A stretch of DNA of 64,000 nucleotides from JANLYC01 sp963815445 (lineage in GTDB: Bacteria > Actinomycetota > Actinomycetes > Propionibacteriales > Nocardioidaceae). A program made the position numbers and the translations under genes. The first letter of the stretch is position 1. Every line of letters starts with the position of its first letter. The notes below the pieces were generated by a model. The model made no database searches. It had not been told where the DNA came from and worked only from the letters and a program-made list of their open reading frames with translations. This document shows positions 58,164 to 64,000 of this stretch, in pieces. Location of the stretch: assembly GCA_963815445.1 (NCBI GenBank), contig CAWFGV010000006.1:423619-487618 (forward strand). Direction: 5' to 3'.

Positions 58164-59144
58164 CTAGACGAAGCCCTCGATCGGATGGGGAACGTACGGA
58201 GCTTCGAGCGCCTCGACCTCCTCGTCGGTGAGCTCGATGTCCAACGCGGCCACCGCGTCTTCGAGGTGGTGCGCCTTGGTCGCTCCCACGATGGGTGCCG
58301 TCACGGGAGCACGGCCGGCGACCCAGGACAGCGCGATCTGCGCTCTCGGGACCCCCCGCTGCTCCGCGATCTTCGCGACCGCGTCGACGACCTGCCGGTC
58401 GCTCTCGACGGACTGGGTGTACAGCGACTTGAGCACCTCGTCCTGCCCGGAGCGGGTGGTGTCCTCGTCCCACGCCCGGGTCAGCCGGCCCCGTGCCAGC
58501 GGGCTCCACGGGATGACACCGACGCCCATGTCCTCGCACAAGGGCAGCATCTCGCGCTCCTCCTCACGGTTGAGGAGGTTGTAGTGGTTCTGCATGGTGG
58601 CGAAGGGCGTCCAGCCGTTGAGGGCAGAGGTGTACAGCGCCTTGGAGAACTGCCAGGCGTACATCGACGAGGCGCCGATGTGCAGGGCCTTGCCCGCCTT
58701 CACCACGTCGTGCAGCGCCTCGAGCGTCTCCTCGATCGGTACCTCGTAGTCCCAGCGGTGGATCTGGTAGAGGTCGACGTAGTCGGTGCCGAGTCGGCGC
58801 AGCGAGTGGTCGATCTCGGCCATGATCGCCTTGCGGGACAAGCCGGCACCGTTGGGTCCCGGCCGCATCCGCATGTAGACCTTGGTGGCGATCACCACCT
58901 CGTCGCGGTCGGCGAAGTCCCGCAGGGCGCGGCCGACGATCTCCTCGCTGGTCCCGTCGGAGTACATGTTGGCCGTGTCGAAGAAGTTGATCCCGAGCTC
59001 CAGCGCCTGCTTGATGAAGCGCCGGCTGTCCTCCTCAGCGAGCGTCCAGGGGTGGGTACCGCGGTCGGGTACGCCGTAGCTCATGCAGCCCAGCGCCACC
59101 CGTGACACGTCGAGGCCGGTCGAGCCGAGCTTGATGTGATCCAT
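58164..59144 (-). CDS. Aldo/keto reductase
   Basis: The 326-residue NADPH-dependent enzyme has the AKR tetrad: Asp and Tyr in FFDTANMYSDG, Lys in VVIATKVYMRM, His in DLYQIHRWD. The C-terminal GVPRAQIALSWVAGRAPVTAPIVGATKAHHLEDAVAAL is typical of the Tas/YajO-like branch. The substrate is unspecified. Ribosome site AGGAAG precedes the ATG. Confidence 0.93.
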   Translation of the reverse strand: MDHIKLGSTGLDVSRVALGCMSYGVPDRGTHPWTLAEEDSRRFIKQALELGINFFDTANMYSDGTSEEIVGRALRDFADRDEVVIATKVYMRMRPGPNGAGLSRKAIMAEIDHSLRRLGTDYVDLYQIHRWDYEVPIEETLEALHDVVKAGKALHIGASSMYAWQFSKALYTSALNGWTPFATMQNHYNLLNREEEREMLPLCEDMGVGVIPWSPLARGRLTRAWDEDTTRSGQDEVLKSLYTQSVESDRQVVDAVAKIAEQRGVPRAQIALSWVAGRAPVTAPIVGATKAHHLEDAVAALDIELTDEEVEALEAPYVPHPIEGFV

Positions 59145-59235
59145 CCGCTTCCTCCTGGTGGGTGCGTGCGCGAGATGTGGGCAGACTCACTCTCTCAAAC
59201 ACGCTTCCGGTTTGGGGCTGCGGTCGACGCCTCGA

Positions 59236-59264
59236 TAGCCTGATCGGGTGCCTGTTCCGGCACC
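59236..59264 (+). promoter_or_regulatory. Candidate promoter and leader hairpin of the gene at 59325
   Basis: TAGCCT (59236-59241) would start transcription near 59248 and leave a 77-nt leader. The hairpin GGTGCC...GGCACC (about 59246-59264) lies at the 5' end of that leader. A GTG follows the -10 box by 6 nt, but the 35-codon frame it opens overlaps the next gene and looks accidental. Confidence 0.4.
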
Positions 59265-59324
59265 ACCCCACAAATTTCACCCCGGCGTCCCTTGTGACGC
59301 CCTTCCCGTGTTGGAAATGGACTC

Positions 59325-60023
59325 ATGTCGGATGACGGTCGCAAGCTGGAGCTGAGCCCAGCCCAGATCCTCGGCGGGGCGCTGGCTGCGGCGTCCGCAG
59401 CGGTGGCGTCGTCCTGGCTGGGTACGGCGGGCACGGTGATCGGCGCGGTCGTCGTGAGTCTGGTTGCCTCGATCGGTGGCGCCGTCTACACACACTCCCT
59501 GCGCCGCAGCACGACCGTGATCCGGCAGACGCTGCCAGTGGTACCGGTGCGCGGCCTGCGTTCCGGGTCCGCCGATGTCTCCGATGCCACCGCCGTGCTT
59601 CCGGCGGTGAGCCCGAACCCTGACCCCGAGCAGTTGCCGCCCTACACCGCTCGCGCCGAAGGGCGGGGCATCGCGTGGCGCCAGGTCATGGTCGGCGCGG
59701 CGGCCATCCTCGTGCTGGCGGCGGTCGCGCTGACCGGCTTCGAGCTCGTGGTCGGCAAGTCGGCGTCGTCGTTGGCCGGTGGTGGTGGCGGCGGGCGCCC
59801 AACCATCGTCGAGCTCGTTGACGGTGGTAGCGGGTCGGCGCCGACGGGTCCGGGTTCCGGCGGGGACAACGGTCCGACCGGTACCGGTGGGACAACCACG
59901 GCACCGACCCCGACACCGACCTCGCCGGCGGCTACGTCACCCGCGCCGACGACCCCCGTGCCGAGCCCCACGCCGACACCTACTCCGACACCGACGCCGA
60001 CCGCGCCGACACCGACGCCGTAA
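59325..60023 (+). CDS. Two-helix membrane protein with a Thr/Pro-repeat tail
   Basis: The 232-residue protein has a hydrophobic segment at about 15-55 (GGALAAASAAVASSWLGTAGTV), a cytoplasmic-looking loop of about 70 residues, a second helix (VMVGAAAILVLAAVALTGFELVV), then Gly runs and a tail of PTPTPTPT repeats of ~40 residues. The tail would lie outside the cell and could span the wall. Function unknown. It is followed 71 bases later by the serpin lipoprotein, perhaps with shared transcription. Confidence 0.8.
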   Translation: MSDDGRKLELSPAQILGGALAAASAAVASSWLGTAGTVIGAVVVSLVASIGGAVYTHSLRRSTTVIRQTLPVVPVRGLRSGSADVSDATAVLPAVSPNPDPEQLPPYTARAEGRGIAWRQVMVGAAAILVLAAVALTGFELVVGKSASSLAGGGGGGRPTIVELVDGGSGSAPTGPGSGGDNGPTGTGGTTTAPTPTPTSPAATSPAPTTPVPSPTPTPTPTPTPTAPTPTP

Positions 60024-60094
60024 GATCGGGCATTCGGGGGAACCCGTTGCGTTTCGGGCGCGTCTCACCGTCATCGGACGAAGGAGTTGCTCGG

Positions 60095-61366
60095 ATGTTT
60101 GGTCGCTCGCCCACCCGCACCGGTCTCGGCGCCCTGTTGGGCCTGTCCCTGCTCGCGCTCGCGGCCTGTGGCAGCGGTCATACCGACGGTGGGCTCGGTC
60201 CTGATCCGGGCGCCGGCGGTGAACTGCTTCAGTCGAACGTGGCCTGGGCCGCCGCGACCCCGTCCGTGGACTTCACCGATGCGACGAGCGGCCTCCTGCG
60301 GCTCGGTCACGACCTGTCGACACACCTACCCGCAGACTCGGGGCACGGGGGAAACCAGGTGTTCTCACCCGCAAGCCTCGCGATCGCGTTCGCGATGCTG
60401 CGCGAAGGTGCCGGGCGGGCCAGCGCCGCCGAGATCGACAAGGTCCTCGGCCTGCCGGCCGATCGTCAGGCGGCATACAACGCCCTGCTGCACGCGCTCG
60501 CCAAGGTCGGCGCCGGCAACAGGCTCGAGGTCAACGACGCGTTGTTCGTCGACCCCGGTCTGACCGTCAAGCGGCCCTACCTCGACGCGATCAAGTGGTG
60601 GTACGGCGCGGGCTTGCACCAGACGAAGTTCCCGGATCCCGCGCTGACTGACATCAACGGCTGGGTCAAGGCGCAGACCCACGGTCGCATCCCGCACCTG
60701 CTCGACCAGCTCGACCCGTCTGCTGTGTTCGCGCTCGTCAACACGATCTACCTGAACGCGAAGTGGGAGACCCCGTTCGATCCCACCGAGACGAAGGATG
60801 CCCCGTTCACGACGGCAGCGGGTTCGGCCGTGACGGTGAAGATGATGCACAGCCAGACGCAGTACGACTACGCGTCGGGAGACGGCTGGCAGGCCGTTCG
60901 CCTGCCGTACGCCGGCGGCGATCTGTCGATGTGGGTGCTCGTGCCCGACAGCAACGGGGATCCGAAGGACCTGCTGGCCCCGGACGTGCTGTCCGGTGCG
61001 GTCAAGGAGGCGAGCGCTACGAGTGTCGAGCTGAGTCTGCCGAGATGGAACACCGAGACGATGGCCGACCTGACCGACGTGCTGGGCCGCCTCGGCCTCG
61101 ACAAGACCTACGCCCCGGGGCGGTTCCCTCGCATCACGTCAGACCCCTCGTTCTTCATCTCCCAGGTGGTCCAGCAGGCCAACATCACCGTCGGTGAGAA
61201 GGGCACGGTGGCTGCCGCAGCGTCGGCGATCGTCGGCGAGACGTCGGCCCCCGTTCCGGCGAAGATCCAGATCGACGCGGACCACCCCTTCGCCTTCGCG
61301 ATCGTGCACGACGCGTCCGGGGTCCCGCTGTTCGAAGGTGTCGTCGGGGACCCTTCCCAGAAGTAG
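60095..61366 (+). CDS. Serpin-family lipoprotein (protease inhibitor)
   Basis: ATG 60095 follows GAAGGAG and gives 423 residues. A signal peptide ends in the lipobox LLALAAC (Cys25). The serpin fold starts near 60 (NQVFSPASLAIAFAMLREGAGRASAAEIDKVLGL, FALVNTIYLNAKWETPFDP). The reactive-centre hinge VGEKGTVAAAASA matches the small-residue pattern of inhibitory serpins, and DHPFAFAIVHDASGVPLFEGVVGDP is the usual C-terminal signature. It is probably an active cell-surface inhibitor of serine proteases; the P1 residue in the loop (VGETSAPVPAKIQ) cannot be fixed by eye. Confidence 0.93.
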   Translation: MFGRSPTRTGLGALLGLSLLALAACGSGHTDGGLGPDPGAGGELLQSNVAWAAATPSVDFTDATSGLLRLGHDLSTHLPADSGHGGNQVFSPASLAIAFAMLREGAGRASAAEIDKVLGLPADRQAAYNALLHALAKVGAGNRLEVNDALFVDPGLTVKRPYLDAIKWWYGAGLHQTKFPDPALTDINGWVKAQTHGRIPHLLDQLDPSAVFALVNTIYLNAKWETPFDPTETKDAPFTTAAGSAVTVKMMHSQTQYDYASGDGWQAVRLPYAGGDLSMWVLVPDSNGDPKDLLAPDVLSGAVKEASATSVELSLPRWNTETMADLTDVLGRLGLDKTYAPGRFPRITSDPSFFISQVVQQANITVGEKGTVAAAASAIVGETSAPVPAKIQIDADHPFAFAIVHDASGVPLFEGVVGDPSQK

Positions 61367-61374
61367 CCTCCCGA

Positions 61375-61422
61375 AAAGATCCGAGTACCACGTGGCCCAG
61401 ACCGCGTAGAACTCGGATCTTT
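61375..61422. terminator. Bidirectional-style terminator after the serpin gene
   Basis: AAAGATCCGAGT (61375-61386) pairs perfectly with ACTCGGATCTTT (61411-61422) across a 24-nt loop. It begins nine bases after the serpin stop and separates that unit from the leuS leader. Confidence 0.65.
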
Positions 61423-61451
61423 GCGACTGGTCCGGCGCTGGGAGCCTGCGG

Positions 61452-61457
61452 TACGCT
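61452..61457 (+). promoter_or_regulatory. Candidate -10 box for the leuS leader peptide
   Basis: TACGCT is followed by GGTGCC and the ATG of the leader peptide at 61464, the same context as before proA. The gap of 6 nt and absence of a ribosome site suggest that the leader transcript begins at the ATG itself. Confidence 0.55.
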
Positions 61458-61463
61458 GGTGCC

Positions 61464-61499
61464 ATGCAGAAGTTCCTGCTCCTTAGATCGCCGCGCTGA
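61464..61499 (+). CDS. leuS leader peptide, MQKFLLLRSPR
   Basis: The 11-residue peptide contains three consecutive leucine codons (CTG CTC CTT, 61476-61484). Its stop codon is the last three bases of the first attenuator arm. Low leucyl-tRNA would stall ribosomes at the Leu codons and expose the rest of the leader to refold. The design is that of classical amino-acid attenuators; the pairing scheme is described with the next feature. Confidence 0.85.
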   Translation: MQKFLLLRSPR

Positions 61500-61521
61500 T
61501 CACCGGTCCACCTCAGCGCGG
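61491..61521 (+). promoter_or_regulatory. Attenuator pause hairpin and competing antiterminator pairing
   Basis: CCGCGCTGA (61491-61499) pairs with TCAGCGCGG (61513-61521), a perfect 9-bp stem. If a stalled ribosome covers the first arm, CCTCAG (61511-61516) is free to pair with CTGAGG (61535-61540) inside the terminator stem, and the terminator cannot form. These mutually exclusive pairings are the hallmark of attenuation. Confidence 0.8.
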
Positions 61522-61523
61522 CT

Positions 61524-61549
61524 GCCCCTCATGTCTGAGGGGCTTTTTT
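61524..61549 (+). terminator. Attenuator terminator before leuS
   Basis: GCCCCTCA (61524-61531) and TGAGGGGC (61536-61543) form a perfect 8-bp stem with loop TGTC, followed by six Ts (61544-61549). It is the clearest intrinsic terminator in the window and lies 112 bases before the leuS start, after the leader peptide. Confidence 0.93.
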
Positions 61550-61661
61550 GTGCCCGGATGTGACCCATCGCGGTGCACGACCGCCGGCGGTCCGACCGAC
61601 CAGCCCGGCACCTGACCGGCCCGTCCTTTCGAGCAGGAAACCCCCGCACAGGAGAGCAGTC

Positions 61662-64000
<2,339 letters not shown>

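Noticed and set aside
59248..59355. 35-codon GTG frame with ideal leaderless spacing before the gene at 59325
   Set aside because: It overlaps the next gene out of frame, has no recognisable character and probably only reflects the promoter of that gene.

Overview
The window is a high-GC, gene-dense piece of an actinobacterial chromosome. Three things point to Actinobacteria, probably a nocardioform or Propionibacteriales-type rod; the lineage is an inference and no species is claimed. First, the housekeeping gene order is folC, DUF4233, ndk, mreBCD, PBP2, rodA, then TIGR03960 and DUF2344 proteins, rne, rplU, rpmA, obgE, proB, proA, nadD, rsfS and leuS. Second, a TANNNT hexamer often sits exactly 6-7 nt before the start codon, which suggests leaderless mRNAs. 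Third, GTG starts are common. No prophage, transposase, CRISPR array or rRNA was seen.

Layout. 0-9 kb: folate and nucleotide genes followed by the rod-shape operon. 9-17 kb: an F420-type oxidoreductase, the TIGR03960 radical SAM gene, then an accessory block (NTF2-like, GNAT, two MFS transporters, ArsR) that separates it from its usual partner DUF2344 at 17.1 kb. 17-30 kb: RNase E/G, L21, L27, Obg, proline synthesis, an ECF sigma factor with a SnoaL-like tail, NAD synthesis and ribosome silencing. 30.4-42.9 kb: a catabolic cluster with an acyl-CoA dehydrogenase, FAD oxidase, ADP-forming CoA ligase, TetR repressor, polyamine-type ABC importer, class III aminotransferase and Rieske oxygenase. 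It is studded with six copies of a GACTGA-N4-TCAGTC-type operator, so it is very probably one TetR regulon. 43-54 kb: tRNA-Ala, a frameshifted Kelch-like gene and assorted small regulators and stress genes. 52.3-56.7 kb: an ECF sigma/anti-sigma pair next to an antiporter and a Rieske-ThDP fusion enzyme, with three matching candidate promoters. 59-64 kb: a serpin lipoprotein and leuS, the latter preceded by a textbook leucine attenuator with a leader peptide carrying three consecutive Leu codons.

Three families of intergenic repeats run through the region: 22-bp tandem arrays (3 loci), a hairpin with 20-bp arms (4 loci) and a ~66-bp hairpin element (4 loci). None has a recognised function here; one hairpin copy has a compensatory base-pair change.

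The most interesting observations are the leuS attenuator, the operator-defined TetR catabolic regulon, the shared ECF promoter motif and the repeat families.
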